From: Halobellus captivus
Lineage (GTDB): Archaea > Halobacteriota > Halobacteria > Halobacteriales > Haloferacaceae
DNA length: 64,000 nucleotides
Assembly (NCBI RefSeq): GCF_003697845.1
Contig: NZ_RDQE01000002.1
Span: forward strand, 1 to 64,000
Direction of reading: 5' to 3'
Shown: positions 31,585 through 41,702 of the stretch, in pieces
How the letters are laid out: each line of letters begins with the position of its first letter
How positions within the stretch are numbered: position 1 is the stretch's first letter
Notes under the pieces: model-generated
Database searches by the model: none
Seen by the model: the letters and a program-made list of their open reading frames with translations, nothing else
Told to the model about the DNA's origin: nothing
Made by a program: the position numbers and the translations under genes

Positions 31585-33807
31585 CTACTGGAACCCGACT
31601 CGACCGCCGGTGTCGCGGAGGGCGTCGCGGCCGCCCCCCTTGAACTCGCGTTCGACCTCCTCGTAGTAGGACATGATGTCCTCGGTGATGGTCGGCCGGA
31701 CCGACTCCATCGCCCGCCGGAAGTGTTTCATCTCGACCTCCTCGGCGTCGTCGTCGTCGCGGAGCGCCTCGATGGCGGCCTCTCGGGCGATGCCCTCGAG
31801 GTCGGAGCCGACGTAGCCGTCCGTGATCTCCGCGACCTCGCGCAGGCTCACGTCGGGCGCGAGCGGGGTGTCGTCCGTGTGGATCTCGAGGATCCGCTCG
31901 CGACCCTCCTGGTCGGGCTGACCGATCATCACGAGCCGGTCGAACCGGCCGGACCGGATCAGCGCGGGGTCGATCATGTCCGGTCGGTTGGTCGCGCCGA
32001 TCACCATGACGTCGCCCATCTCCTCCAATCCGTCGAGCTCGGTCAACAGCTGGTTGACGACCCGCTCGGAGACGTTGTTACCCATCTCCTGGCCGCGCGA
32101 GGGCGCGAGGCTGTCGAGCTCGTCGAAGAAGATCACCGTCGGGCTCACCTGCCGGGCCTTCCGGAAGGTCTGGCGGATCGCCTTCTCCGACTCGCCGACC
32201 CACTTCGAGAGCAGTTGCGGACCGCGGACCGAGATGAAGTTCGCGTTCGTCTCGTTGGCGACCGCCTTCGCCATCAGCGTCTTTCCGGTCCCCGGCGGTC
32301 CGTACAACAGCACGCCCTTCGGCGCCTCCACTCCCATCCGTTCGAACTTCTCCGGGGACGTGAGCGGCCACTCGACGGACTCCTGGACCTGTTGTTTCGC
32401 GTCGGTCAGGCCGCCGACGTCCTCCCAGGAGACCTTCGGCAACTCGACGAGGACCTCCCGCATCGCGGAGGGTTCGACCTCCGTGAGCGCGCCCGAGAAG
32501 TCGTCGCGTTTGACGATCATCCGGTCGATGAGGCTCGGAGGGACCTCCTCCTCGTCCAGGTCGATCTCGGGGAGGTACCGGCGGAGCGCCTTCATCGCCG
32601 CCTCCTTCGTGAGGCTCTCCACGTCGGCGCCGACGAATCCGTGCGTCTCGTCGGCGAGGTGGTCGAGCGAGACGTCGTCCGAGAGCGGCATGCCGCGGGT
32701 GTGGATCTGGAGGATCTCCTTGCGGCCGACCTCGTCGGGGACGCCGATCTCGATCTCGCGGTCGAACCGCCCCGGCCGACGGAGCGCGGGGTCGACGCTG
32801 TCGACGCGGTTGGTCGCGCCGATCACGACCACCTGTCCGCGGGTCTCCAGGCCGTCCATCATCGTCAGCAGCTGGGCGACGACGCGGCGCTCGACCTCGC
32901 CCGTCACGTCCTCGCGTTTCGGCGCGATGGAGTCGAGCTCGTCGATGAAGACGATCGAGGGCGACTCCTCCTTGGCGTCCTCGAAGATCTCGCGGAGCTG
33001 CTGTTCGGACTCGCCGTAGTACTTCGAGATGATCTCCGGGCCGGCGATCGAGAAGAACGACGCCGAGGTCTCGTTGGCGACCGCCTTCGCGAGCAGGGTC
33101 TTCCCCGTTCCCGGCGGGCCGTGAAGCAGGACGCCCTGCGGGGGCTCGATCCCGAGCTTCGAGAAGATCTGCGGGTGTTTCATCGGGAGCTCGACCATCT
33201 CGCGGACGCGCTGGATCTCGCTTTGAAGCCCGCCGATGTCCTCGTAGGTGATCCCGCTTCCGGTCTTCTCGAACCCGGATATCGGCTCCTCGCGGAGTTC
33301 GACCTCCGTGTCCTCGGTGATCAGACAGACGCCGTCGGGCTCCGTCTCGACCGCGATGAGCGGGATCGCCTGGCCCGGCGAGCGCATGAACGGGTGGTTC
33401 GTCGAGGACATCACGGGCACGATGTCGCGCTCGACGACCGGGCGCTTGAGGATCTGGCGTTTCACCATGCCGGCCGCGTCCGACCCGAACTGGACGGACG
33501 CCTCTTCGGGCGGGGCCAAGACGAGCTTGTCGGCCTTCTCCGCTTCGGCCTTCCGGATCGTGACGCGCTCGCCGATGCCGACGTCGGCGTTCTGACGCGT
33601 GAACCCGTCGACGCGGACCGTGTCGGTGTTCCAGTCCTGTCGGTCGGCACGCCACACCTTCGCGGCGGTCGTCTCAGCACCCTCGATCTCGATGATGTCT
33701 CCGGGCGAGAGCTTGAGGTGGAGCAGGGTGTCGGGGTCGAGCCGCGCGATACCTCGGCCCGAGTCGTTCGGGTACGCCTTCGCCACTTCGAGTTGGACTT
33801 CGTTCAT
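31585..33807 (-). CDS. cdc48: Cdc48/VAT-type AAA+ ATPase
   Basis: A 740-residue unfoldase working with the proteasome. An N-domain (residues 1 to ~180) starts [20 protein letters not shown] with double-psi barrel features. Two AAA domains follow, each with Walker [18 protein letters not shown] or [17 protein letters not shown]. Walker B/DELD segments are [14 protein letters not shown] and [17 protein letters not shown] arginines are in [17 protein letters not shown] and [17 protein letters not shown]. It ends with a short tail, without the eukaryotic co-factor motif. Several paralogues are usual in haloarchaea. Confidence 0.97.
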   Translation of the reverse strand: MNEVQLEVAKAYPNDSGRGIARLDPDTLLHLKLSPGDIIEIEGAETTAAKVWRADRQDWNTDTVRVDGFTRQNADVGIGERVTIRKAEAEKADKLVLAPPEEASVQFGSDAAGMVKRQILKRPVVERDIVPVMSSTNHPFMRSPGQAIPLIAVETEPDGVCLITEDTEVELREEPISGFEKTGSGITYEDIGGLQSEIQRVREMVELPMKHPQIFSKLGIEPPQGVLLHGPPGTGKTLLAKAVANETSASFFSIAGPEIISKYYGESEQQLREIFEDAKEESPSIVFIDELDSIAPKREDVTGEVERRVVAQLLTMMDGLETRGQVVVIGATNRVDSVDPALRRPGRFDREIEIGVPDEVGRKEILQIHTRGMPLSDDVSLDHLADETHGFVGADVESLTKEAAMKALRRYLPEIDLDEEEVPPSLIDRMIVKRDDFSGALTEVEPSAMREVLVELPKVSWEDVGGLTDAKQQVQESVEWPLTSPEKFERMGVEAPKGVLLYGPPGTGKTLMAKAVANETNANFISVRGPQLLSKWVGESEKAIRQTFRKARQVSPTVIFFDELDSLAPSRGQEMGNNVSERVVNQLLTELDGLEEMGDVMVIGATNRPDMIDPALIRSGRFDRLVMIGQPDQEGRERILEIHTDDTPLAPDVSLREVAEITDGYVGSDLEGIAREAAIEALRDDDDAEEVEMKHFRRAMESVRPTITEDIMSYYEEVEREFKGGGRDALRDTGGRVGFQ

Positions 33808-34027
33808 GGTTCCTCGCGGGGGATAGCCGTACCTGCACTCGGTTCGGGAATAAGCCTGTTGCTCCGAGGGATCGATCCCGCCGGCCGGGCGATCGATGGC
33901 CCGCCCGAGATGCAGTGTGTCATCTTATCTCATGGTAAGCCGTCCTCGTTTAAAACCCCGTCGCCACCGTGCGTTTTCGCCGGGGAAGCGGGTTTCCGTT
34001 TGAGCGGCGCGCCGTCGATCCGGTCGC

Positions 34028-36016
34028 TCAATCCGCCGTCTCGAAGACCGCGACGTCCTCGACGGTCAGTCCGCCCTCCGCCGCCCGCGACTCGCCGGAG
34101 ACGAGGTCGGTCGCGTCGACCGTCTCGTCGATCCCGACGGTGACGGGTTCGGACCCGAAGTTGAGCAGCACGACGTAGCTCGCGTCCTCGCCCTCACGGC
34201 CGAAGGCGACGACGTCGTCGGCGTCGGCCTCGCCGGCCGTCTCGTACTCGACGCGAACGAGGTCGCCGTGGAATCCGAGCGCCGGATGCTCGTCGTGGAG
34301 CGCGAGCAGGTCGTCGTAGTGTGACCGCACGTCCTCGCGGGCGTGGTCCCACGCGAGCGGGTCGCGGTTGCCCCGCTGTCCCAGCTCCTGGCCGCCGTAG
34401 AGCATCGGGATCCCGGGGAGGGTGAACAGCGCGCCGGCGGCGGCCTTCGCGGCGGCGTCGCCGCACTCGACGACGTATCGCGTCTCGTCGTGGTTCTCTA
34501 GATACAGCATGAACGCCGCGTGGTCGGGGAAGCCGGAACTCGTCCGCCCCTCGATCGCGTCGAGGACCGCGTCGGCCGGCTCGTGGCCGCGACCGACCTG
34601 CCGGAGGGTGAAATACAGCGTGGTGTCGAAGTGGACGTCGAACATCCCCTCGTGGAAGTCGGCGATGTACGGGATCGTCTCGTCGAGAAGCAGGAACTCG
34701 GGGTCGCGCGCCTTGAGCCGCTCCCTCAGTTCCTTCCAGAACGACTCCGGCACCGCCCACGCCATGTCACACCGGAAGCCGTCGGCGACCGCCGCCCACG
34801 TGTCGGCCGCGTCGAGGAGGTATCGACGGACCTCGAGGCTGGCGAAATCGAAGTTGGCGATCAGCTCCCAGTCGAAGTAGGTGCCCGGCTCGCCGGACTC
34901 CTGCCACTCGTAGCGGTCGCGGTACGGCGAGTCCGGGTTCCCGTAGGCGTCCTGGAACCACTCGTGATCGCGCGCGGAGTGGTTCAGGACGAGGTCGAAG
35001 AGCACCCGCATCCCGCGGTCGTGGGCCGCGTCGACGAACGCCTCGTAGTCCTCGCGGTCGCCGAGGTCGTCGGCGATGGAGAGGAAGTCCGTGATGTTGT
35101 ACCCGTGGGGCGCGCCGTCGTGTTGGAGCACCGGCGTGAGCCACAGCGTGTCAACGCCGAGGTCGTCGAGGTAGTCGAGCCGCTTCTCGAGCGCCTCGAA
35201 GGTGGTCTCGGCCTCGTCGTCGTCGGCCGCGTATCCGCGAACGTAGATCTCGTAGAGCGTGGCGTCCTTCGCCCACGCCGGCGGCTCGTTGAGTCGCGTG
35301 ACGCCGACGTCCTCGCCGTCGCCGAGCCGCTCGACGCTGACCGCGTCGGCGACGCTGTAGCTCGCGCCGACGGCGACCCCGTGGACCCGGACTCGATCGT
35401 CGATCGCCGCGAGCGGGATCCGAAGCTCGCGGTCGCCGACCGTCACGTCGCCGCGGGTCACGCCGTCGCGGTCGTCGAGGAGGAACTCCACGTCGAGGTC
35501 CCCCGCGTCCCGTGCCGACTCCGGATGCGGCGTCGGCGTCGCGCGAACGATCGCCTCGTCGCCAGCGATCTCCGCGTCGAGCCGGACTCGGGGACGGCCG
35601 TCCTCGCTCCCGGCGGGCTCGGTGCGCGCGCCCGACCCGGAGCCGGAGGCGAAGCCGCTTCGTCCCCCGCTCCCGCGAGCAGAGCCGCTCTGGCCACTGT
35701 AGCCACTATAGCCGCTGTAGCCGCTTCTCCCGGCGATTCCGGCGGTTCCGGCACCCTCGCCGGTGGGCCTGTGGTCGCCCGGAAAGACCCGGACTGTCAG
35801 GTGATGACGTTCCTCGGGGGTCGCAAGCGTGACCCTGTACCGTCCGGGCGTGTCCGGAACGAACTCCTCGACCGCCTCGTCGCCGACGGCCGCCTCGCTC
35901 GCGATCGGGGCCTCGGTGACCGACCACCGGTAGGTGGCCTCGGGGTCCGGGTCACGGGGCGCTAACTGTACCACGTCGCCGACGGCGACGAACTGTGGGG
36001 GGCCTGGATGGTCCAT
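34028..36016 (-). CDS. GH13 alpha-amylase family enzyme with N-terminal domains
   Basis: A 662-residue glycoside hydrolase. About residues 1-75 look like a PKD/Ig-type domain (TYRWSVTEAP, GRYRVTLATPEERHH). A low-complexity linker with SGYSGYSGYSGQSGSARGSG follows near residue 105, then a beta-rich domain. The GH13 barrel begins around residue 250 with ATLYEIYVRGYA. Its conserved regions are FDLVLNHSARDHEW, GFRCDMAWAVPE (Asp nucleophile), FLLLDETIPY (Glu acid/base) and LENHDETR (third Asp). A C-terminal beta domain closes it. No signal peptide is seen, so it is probably intracellular maltodextrin metabolism. Start chosen at MDHPGPPQF. Exact specificity is unknown. Confidence 0.88.
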   Translation of the reverse strand: MDHPGPPQFVAVGDVVQLAPRDPDPEATYRWSVTEAPIASEAAVGDEAVEEFVPDTPGRYRVTLATPEERHHLTVRVFPGDHRPTGEGAGTAGIAGRSGYSGYSGYSGQSGSARGSGGRSGFASGSGSGARTEPAGSEDGRPRVRLDAEIAGDEAIVRATPTPHPESARDAGDLDVEFLLDDRDGVTRGDVTVGDRELRIPLAAIDDRVRVHGVAVGASYSVADAVSVERLGDGEDVGVTRLNEPPAWAKDATLYEIYVRGYAADDDEAETTFEALEKRLDYLDDLGVDTLWLTPVLQHDGAPHGYNITDFLSIADDLGDREDYEAFVDAAHDRGMRVLFDLVLNHSARDHEWFQDAYGNPDSPYRDRYEWQESGEPGTYFDWELIANFDFASLEVRRYLLDAADTWAAVADGFRCDMAWAVPESFWKELRERLKARDPEFLLLDETIPYIADFHEGMFDVHFDTTLYFTLRQVGRGHEPADAVLDAIEGRTSSGFPDHAAFMLYLENHDETRYVVECGDAAAKAAAGALFTLPGIPMLYGGQELGQRGNRDPLAWDHAREDVRSHYDDLLALHDEHPALGFHGDLVRVEYETAGEADADDVVAFGREGEDASYVVLLNFGSEPVTVGIDETVDATDLVSGESRAAEGGLTVEDVAVFETAD

Positions 36017-36283
36017 CGTTACTTCCCGACTCGGCCACTTCGGGCTTAGGTGTTCGGAAATCACAGCCGGTAGACATACTGAACGTCCCTGATCGATGGA
36101 GTCGCCGAGAATGGCTCGCTTCGGTGTTTCATCCCCGTTCACGGATCCGTCGTCGTTCTCGAGATCTGATTGATACCGGGTGTAGTGGGGTTCGATCCGT
36201 TTCGAACGGCGAACCGGTCACCGGCCGCCGCCGGCGGCGTCGAGTGGAACGGCTCTTTATTCGTCGACCGCGTTCGTGTTCCC

Positions 36284-37705
36284 ATGCGTACGCTCGCTTT
36301 CGACGGTCGGACCGGCGCGGCCGGCGACATGATCTGTGCCGCGCTGATCGCGGCCGGTGCCGACGCCGCAGCGCTCGATCCGGTCGAGGAACGGCTCCCC
36401 GTCCGCTACGAGGTCGGCGAGACGACGAGAAACGGGATCCGGGCGACGACCGTCGACGTGTTCCTCGAGGAGGAGCGGGACGACACCGACGTTCACGGCC
36501 ACGACCACGACCACGATCACGCCCACGACGACCACGATCACGCCCACGACGACCACGATCACGCCCACGACGACCACGATCACGCCCACGACGACCACGA
36601 TCACGGCCACACCCACGCCGAGGGGGCCGGCGTCCACCGGACCTACCCGGAGGTCGTCGACGTCGTCGGGTCGATGGATCTGCCCACGGCGGTCGAGACG
36701 ACAGCGCTCGACGCCTTCGAACTGCTCGGCCGCGCCGAGGCGTCGACCCACGGCACCGACCTCGAGGACACGGCGTTCCACGAGGTGGGCGCTGACGACG
36801 CGGTCGCCGACGTCGTCGGCGCGGCGCTGCTCCTCGACGACCTCGACGTCGACCGCGTCGTCACCACGCCTCTGGCGGCGGGCGGCGGCGGGGTCGAGAT
36901 GAGCCACGGCGTCTACCCGATCCCGGCTCCGGCAGTCGTCGGGATCGCCGAACGCGCCGGGCTCACTCTGGTCGGCGGCCCGATCGACCGCGAGCTCCTG
37001 ACGCCGACCGGCGCCGCGATCCTCGGCGCGGTCGCCGAGGGCGTCGACGCGCTTCCGGAGCTTCGCGTCGACGGCGCGGGCTACGGTGCCGGCGACGCGA
37101 CGTTCGACCGCCACCCGAACGTGATCCGCGCCGTCGTCGGCGAGGGCGGCGGAGGCGGTGACGGCGAGGAGGAGGAAACGCCGGTCGGCGAGCACGGCTC
37201 CGAGGGGCTCGTTCACGACGAGATAGCGGTCCTCGAGACCAACCTCGACGACGCCGCGCCGGAGGTGCTCGGCGGCCTCCAGGAGTCGCTCGCGGAGGCG
37301 GGCGCCCGCGACGTGACGATCGTGCCGACGACGATGAAGAAGTCGCGACCGGGTCACCTCGTGAAGGTGGTCTGTAAGCCGGCGGACGCGGCGGCGGTGG
37401 CCGAGCGGCTCGCCCGGGAGACCGGCACCCTCGGCGTGCGGCAGGGCGGCGCGAGTCACCGGTGGATCGCCGAACGGTCCTTCGAGACCGCGACGCTTCG
37501 GATCGACGGAACCGACCACGAGGTGGCGGTGAAGGTGGCTTCGACCGCGGACGGTGAGGTCTACGACGTGAGCGCCGAGTACGACGAGGCGGCCGTGGTC
37601 GCCGCCGAGACGGGAGTGCCGGTCCGTGACGTGCTCCAACGGGCGGAGGCGAGGATCCGCGACGAACTCGCCGACCTCGACACGGACGCCGACGCGGGCG
37701 AGTGA
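36284..37705 (+). CDS. larC: LarC-like nickel-pincer cofactor protein (DUF111)
   Basis: A 473-residue LarC homologue; LarC inserts nickel into the pincer cofactor of lactate racemase and related enzymes. It begins MRTLAFDGRTGAAGDMICAA, continues HEVGADDAVADVVGAALLLDD, and the C-terminal half has LETNLDDAAPEVLGGLQESL and TTMKKSRPGHLVKVVCKP. Between them is a His/Asp repeat (residues ~66-108) that fits metal storage or chelation. CTTTATT at 36255-36261 supports the ATG at 36284. larA, larB and larE are not in the window, so its client is unknown. Confidence 0.88.
   Translation: MRTLAFDGRTGAAGDMICAALIAAGADAAALDPVEERLPVRYEVGETTRNGIRATTVDVFLEEERDDTDVHGHDHDHDHAHDDHDHAHDDHDHAHDDHDHAHDDHDHGHTHAEGAGVHRTYPEVVDVVGSMDLPTAVETTALDAFELLGRAEASTHGTDLEDTAFHEVGADDAVADVVGAALLLDDLDVDRVVTTPLAAGGGGVEMSHGVYPIPAPAVVGIAERAGLTLVGGPIDRELLTPTGAAILGAVAEGVDALPELRVDGAGYGAGDATFDRHPNVIRAVVGEGGGGGDGEEEETPVGEHGSEGLVHDEIAVLETNLDDAAPEVLGGLQESLAEAGARDVTIVPTTMKKSRPGHLVKVVCKPADAAAVAERLARETGTLGVRQGGASHRWIAERSFETATLRIDGTDHEVAVKVASTADGEVYDVSAEYDEAAVVAAETGVPVRDVLQRAEARIRDELADLDTDADAGE
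36515..36598 (+). repeat. Four perfect 21-bp repeats encoding HDHAHDD
   Basis: Units at 36515-36535, 36536-36556, 36557-36577 and 36578-36598 are identical. They encode the seven-residue DHAHDDH periodicity within larC, with degenerate copies before and after. Perfect identity implies recent slippage, so length variation between strains is likely. Confidence 0.9.
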
Positions 37706-37877
37706 GTTGGGCGGGTCGGCGAGGAACGGGCGGATCGACGACGCGGTCGGCCGGGTTCGCGGGAGGCGTCCCGGATCCGCGAGTACGACGGGGTCACCGG
37801 CGCGAGGACGCCGGACCGCCGACGCGAAGACGACAGGCCTATGACCGACGCCCGGCCACTCGGAGGTAAGCTAACCT

Positions 37878-39182
37878 ATGATCGAGCGTATCCACACGTC
37901 GGAGGTCGACCCGGACGCGGACGAGGTCGCGATCGCGGGCCACGTCCACGAGATCCGGGACCTCGGCGGACTGGTGTTCCTCATCGTGCGCGACCGGGAG
38001 GGACTCATCCAGGTCGTCTTCAAGGAGGAGCGCGAGCCGGAGCTGTTCGAGGCCGTTCAGGACGCGGGATCCGAGGACGTCGTCCGGATCGTCGGCGAAC
38101 CCCTCGAGAGCGACCAGGCCCCCGGCGGGGTCGAACTCGCGCCGACCGCGTACGAGGTGCTCGACGAGGCGAACTCGCCGCTCCCGCTGGAGATATCCAA
38201 GGACGTCGACGTCGACCTCTCGACCCGGCTCGACAACCGCGCGCTCGACCTCCGCAAGCCGGAGACGCTCGCGGTGTTCTCGCTGCGCTCGAAGCTGATG
38301 ACCGCGATGGAGGACTGGTTCGACGAGGAGGGGTTCGTCGACATCAAGACGCCGCTGATCTCGAAGGGCGGGGCGGAGGGCGGCGCGGAGCTGTTCCCGA
38401 TCCTCTACTACGACCGCGACGCGTTCCTCTCCCAGAGCCCGCAGCTCTACAAGCAGATCCTGATGGCGGCCGGCTACGAGGCCGTCTACGAGACCGGCAC
38501 CGCGTTCCGCGCCGAGGACTTCGCGACCTCCCGACACGTCTCCGAGATCGCGATGTTCGACGTCGAGCTGGCCTACATCGACGACCACCACGACGTGATG
38601 GACGTCCAGGAGGAGTCGCTCCGACACGCGGTCCGGACGGTCGCCGAGGAGGCCGAACGCGAACTCGATCTGCTCGACGTCGACCTGACGGTCCCCGAGG
38701 AGGACTTCCCGCGGATCACCTTCGACGAGGCGCTCGACCTGCTCGAGACCGAGTTCGGCCACTTCCCCGAGGACCCGACCGACCTCGACACCAAGGGCGA
38801 GAAGCTGCTCGGCGAGCACTTCTCCGAGCAGGGCCACCCCGCCTTCTTCGTCGTCGGCTACCCCGACGAGAAGTTCTACTACATGCAGGACGTCGAGGGC
38901 GACGACATCGCCTCCCGGAAGTTCGACCTCATCTACGAGGGGCAGGAGCTGTCCTCGGGCGGCCAGCGCGAGCACGACGTCGACCGCATGGTCGAGGTCA
39001 TGGAGGCGGAGGGCGTCGAGCAGGCGAACTTCGAGTTCTACATCGAGGCGCTGAGCTTCGGGACGCCCCCGCACGGCGGGTACGGGCTCGGGATCGACCG
39101 GCTCGTCCAGCAGGTCGCGGGTCTGGACAACATCAAGGAGGCGATCATGTTCCCGCGCGACCCGAACCGGCTGGAGCCGTAG
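37878..39182 (+). CDS. aspS: Aspartyl-tRNA synthetase (archaeal type)
   Basis: A 434-residue class IIb synthetase. The N-terminal OB fold starts [25 protein letters not shown]. Class II motif 2 is in [20 protein letters not shown] and motif 3 in [13 protein letters not shown]. Catalytic-site segments QSPQLYKQ and [18 protein letters not shown] are present. It is the short archaeal form without the bacterial insertion. Whether it also charges tRNA-Asn depends on residues I cannot judge by eye. It starts at the ATG 37878. Confidence 0.96.
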   Translation: MIERIHTSEVDPDADEVAIAGHVHEIRDLGGLVFLIVRDREGLIQVVFKEEREPELFEAVQDAGSEDVVRIVGEPLESDQAPGGVELAPTAYEVLDEANSPLPLEISKDVDVDLSTRLDNRALDLRKPETLAVFSLRSKLMTAMEDWFDEEGFVDIKTPLISKGGAEGGAELFPILYYDRDAFLSQSPQLYKQILMAAGYEAVYETGTAFRAEDFATSRHVSEIAMFDVELAYIDDHHDVMDVQEESLRHAVRTVAEEAERELDLLDVDLTVPEEDFPRITFDEALDLLETEFGHFPEDPTDLDTKGEKLLGEHFSEQGHPAFFVVGYPDEKFYYMQDVEGDDIASRKFDLIYEGQELSSGGQREHDVDRMVEVMEAEGVEQANFEFYIEALSFGTPPHGGYGLGIDRLVQQVAGLDNIKEAIMFPRDPNRLEP

Positions 39183-39226
39183 GACCCGAGTTCGCTCGCG
39201 GTCCGAGCTCTTTTATCGAATCTCCG

Positions 39227-40159
39227 TCACGCCGACGCCGCGTCGAGAAGCGCCTCGTACGCCGGCTCGTACCGATCCGCCACGATCGTCGGGTCGCCGC
39301 GTTCCTCGCCGGCTACCGCCGGCAGGGGTACCGTCGAGAGCGGTTCGATCATCCCCGTCACCGTCCCCGTGTGCTCCTCGAGGCTTCCCTCCCGGGGACT
39401 CCCGGAGGCGACCGCGCGGGCCCTGCGGTACCGGTCGCCGGCGTAGATCCGCGCCCGCCCCGGCTCCACGACGGCCACGGCGTCGTACTCGGCGGACAGC
39501 GGCGCGGCGACGTCCCCGTAGGACTCGACGACGACCGGGACCGTCGCGCCGTCGACGCGATCCGCGAGCCGTTCGAAGGCGGGGAGGTACGTCTCGGCGG
39601 TCACCGCGTCGAGTTCGGTCACGTCGTCGACGCGGGTCGCCTCGGAGAGCGGGAGGCGTGCCCGAAGCGACTCCGGGATCAGCCCCGCGTCCGCGGCCGG
39701 GCCGTTGAGCACGAACCGCGATCCGGTATCGTCGCCGGCGGGGGCGACCCGGTCACAGAGGAAGGTCCGATCCGACTCCCCGAGCATGCCCGTCCGGCCG
39801 GGCGTCGGCCGCCACAGGCGGTGGAGCGGATTGATCGACTCCGGAGTGACGGCCCCGTGGCCGGCCACGTCGTCGCCGGCGGCCCTCTCGTCTCCGGCGG
39901 CGAGCGCGCGCGTGCTCGCGGCCGCGAGCTTCCGGGCGTCCTTGCCGTACAGCCGCCCGGAACCGGTAGCGATCCGAACGTCGTCGTGGTCGAACCAGTA
40001 GTCGTTGCCGGCGCGGGGTTTCACGCCCACCGCGTCGCCGGTTCGCGCCGCGAGCGTCGCGAGCAATCCGGTCGAGAAGGTCGTCTTTCCGGCGTCGACG
40101 CGCGCGCCGCCGGCGACGAGCAGGGTCGGAGGATCCCCTCCGGACGGTCCCGCGCTCAC
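39227..40159 (-). CDS. P-loop ATPase of the dethiobiotin-synthetase-like group
   Basis: A 310-residue protein. The P-loop GGARVDAGKTTFSTGL at about residues 17-32 is of the SIMIBI/MinD-BioD type, followed by AVGVKPRAGNDYWFDHDD. It has FVLNGPAADAG and PVVVESYGDVAAP segments as in BioD-like enzymes. Archaeal homologues are annotated only as predicted P-loop ATPases. No biotin genes are nearby. Its ATG overlaps the stop of the upstream 107-residue gene (ATGA), so they form one operon. Reaction unknown. Confidence 0.75.
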   Translation of the reverse strand: MSAGPSGGDPPTLLVAGGARVDAGKTTFSTGLLATLAARTGDAVGVKPRAGNDYWFDHDDVRIATGSGRLYGKDARKLAAASTRALAAGDERAAGDDVAGHGAVTPESINPLHRLWRPTPGRTGMLGESDRTFLCDRVAPAGDDTGSRFVLNGPAADAGLIPESLRARLPLSEATRVDDVTELDAVTAETYLPAFERLADRVDGATVPVVVESYGDVAAPLSAEYDAVAVVEPGRARIYAGDRYRRARAVASGSPREGSLEEHTGTVTGMIEPLSTVPLPAVAGEERGDPTIVADRYEPAYEALLDAASA

Positions 40160-40479
40160 CGTCCCTCCACGTCGTCGCCGGCGGCGTCGGCGGCGTCGGT
40201 GGCGTCACCCGCGTCCTCGGCGAGCCCGTAGTAACCGGGGGCGTCGTCGGTCGGGGGCTCGGCGACGACCATGTCGTCGCCGTGGACCATCACCCACGGG
40301 ATCGCCCAGTCGATCAGCACGGCCTCGGTGTCGGCGTCGATCTCGGCGTCGGGATCGAGTCCCTGGAGCAGCCGCCCGATCTCCGGGATCGTGTACAGCA
40401 GGTCCGGCTCGAACAGTTCGGCCGGCTCGTAGAAGTCACACGGGAACGTCTCCTCGAAGGCGGATCTCGGTTCCGGCAT
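40156..40479 (-). CDS. Conserved haloarchaeal protein, operon partner of the P-loop ATPase
   Basis: A 107-residue acidic protein: FEETFPCDFYEPAELFEPDL, YTIPEIGRLLQGLDPDAEI, then LIDWAIPWVMVHGDDMVVAEP, and an Ala/Asp-rich tail. I recall haloarchaeal relatives under DUF5827 but cannot verify it. One Cys only. It overlaps the downstream ATPase start by 4 bases, a sign of translational coupling and a shared task. Function unknown. Confidence 0.65.
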   Translation of the reverse strand: MPEPRSAFEETFPCDFYEPAELFEPDLLYTIPEIGRLLQGLDPDAEIDADTEAVLIDWAIPWVMVHGDDMVVAEPPTDDAPGYYGLAEDAGDATDAADAAGDDVEGR

Positions 40480-40683
40480 GTCCGACGCGTAGGGGTGCGG
40501 TTCCGTAAACGCTGGCGATGTCCGCCGAGCCCGACGCGCCCGTCGCGTTCGACCGCTTCGACGTGTCCGCCGAACCGTCGCGGCGTTCGGCTGCCTTCAT
40601 CCCGGTCGGACGGCCGTCGCTGGCGGACGTGGCGGCGCGAAAAAACGTCGGGATTCGACGCGCGAGTCGCGCGTTCCGGCGGG

Positions 40684-41283
40684 TTACTCGAACAGCTCGA
40701 CGGCCTGCTCGTAGCGGGCGGACGGCTCCTCCCAGTCGACGACCTCGAAGAAGTTGTCGACGAACTCGCCGCGGGCCGGGCCGTAGTCGTGGTAGTAGGA
40801 GTGCTCCCAGACGTCCAGCGCGAGGATCGGGTGGCCGCCCCAGATCGCTCCCTGGTCGTGCTTGTCGACCACGACGTTGCGGAGCTGGTTCGAGAACGTG
40901 TCGTACACGAGGAGCGCCCAGCCGCCCGCCGCGGAGGCCGCCGCCTCGAACTCGCCCTTCCAGGCCTCGTACGAGCCGAAGTCCTCCTCGATGCGGTCGG
41001 CGAGGTCGCCCTCGGGCTCGTCGCCGCCCTCCGGCGACATGTTCTGCCAGAACAGGTCGTGGAGGATGTGACCCGAGGAGTTGTGGGTCACGTTGCGGAT
41101 CGCGCCGCCCGACGAGGAGAAGTCGCCCTCCTCGCGGTTGGCCTCGAGCGTCTCCTCGGCCGAGTTCCAGCCGTTTACGTACCCCTGATGGTGGGTGTCG
41201 TGGTGCCATTCGAGCACCTGCTCGGAGATGTGCGGTTCAAGGGCGTCGTAATCGTACGGAAGCGGATCGAGTTCGTAGCTCAT
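40684..41283 (-). CDS. sod: Superoxide dismutase (Mn/Fe family)
   Basis: Converts superoxide to oxygen and peroxide in the cytoplasm. The 199-residue protein starts MSYELDPLPYDYDALEPHIS (metal ligand H18). Other ligands are His in SSGHILHDLFW, Asp in ALDVWEHSYYHDYG and His in the same motif. Tyr in HQGYVN is the second-shell residue. Haloarchaeal enzymes of this group generally use manganese. The start is the last ATG before the fold. A strong inverted repeat lies in the promoter (41309-41323). Confidence 0.96.
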   Translation of the reverse strand: MSYELDPLPYDYDALEPHISEQVLEWHHDTHHQGYVNGWNSAEETLEANREEGDFSSSGGAIRNVTHNSSGHILHDLFWQNMSPEGGDEPEGDLADRIEEDFGSYEAWKGEFEAAASAAGGWALLVYDTFSNQLRNVVVDKHDQGAIWGGHPILALDVWEHSYYHDYGPARGEFVDNFFEVVDWEEPSARYEQAVELFE

Positions 41284-41308
41284 GACTGTATCACCTGTCT
41301 CTAACATG

Positions 41309-41323
41309 AACAGGAAACCTGTT
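41309..41323. promoter_or_regulatory. Inverted repeat operator-like site in the sod promoter
   Basis: AACAGGAAACCTGTT has perfect 6-bp arms around AAA. On the minus strand it partly overlaps TTTAA (the presumed TATA) and lies 26-40 nt upstream of the sod start. That position is typical for a repressor in archaea, for example a metal- or redox-sensing one, which is inference. Confidence 0.5.
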
Positions 41324-41553
41324 AAAGATGATGCGGTACCTGATACCACACGTCACTGGACGAGAGTGTTACCGGGATCCCCGAACGTGAACGGTGTGAT
41401 CGCGGTTCAGGCCGGAATGACCGACCGGTGGAGGGAAACGGGACGGCAGGGACGAAACCACGACGTAATCACTCCTAGTTACAAACGGTTCGGGAGACCG
41501 GCGGGTGGTGATGGCACGACACTCGCCCGGTGGGACCCTGCACCGCGTTCGGA

Positions 41554-41637
41554 CGGTGGGACTGGGATTCGAACCCAGGAAGCCGTGAGGCTACCGGTTT
41601 TCAAGACCGGCGCAATGGGCCACTCTGCCATCCCACC
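41554..41637 (-). tRNA. tRNA-Ser (anticodon TGA)
   Basis: An 84-nt class II tRNA. The acceptor stem GGTGGGA pairs with TCCCACC, and the discriminator is G as in archaeal tRNA-Ser. The anticodon stem CCGGT/ACCGG closes CTTGAAA with anticodon TGA. The long variable arm is AGCCTCACGGCTT. The T loop holds GGTTCGAATCC. Confidence 0.95.
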
Positions 41638-41702
41638 TCGATATCACGTGTCGTGACCCCCCGACTAAGGGGTGTCGGTGTGGGGCGATTCCGGCGGACC
41701 GT

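Noticed and set aside
36515-36598. Possible CRISPR-like array
   Set aside because: The 21-bp units are contiguous without spacers and in frame with larC; they encode a His-rich protein repeat.
40518-41285. Plus-strand 255-codon frame beginning MSAEPDAPVAFDRF
   Set aside because: The first ~30 codons look plausible, but it runs antisense through sod and turns into Arg/Ser/Pro-rich sequence.
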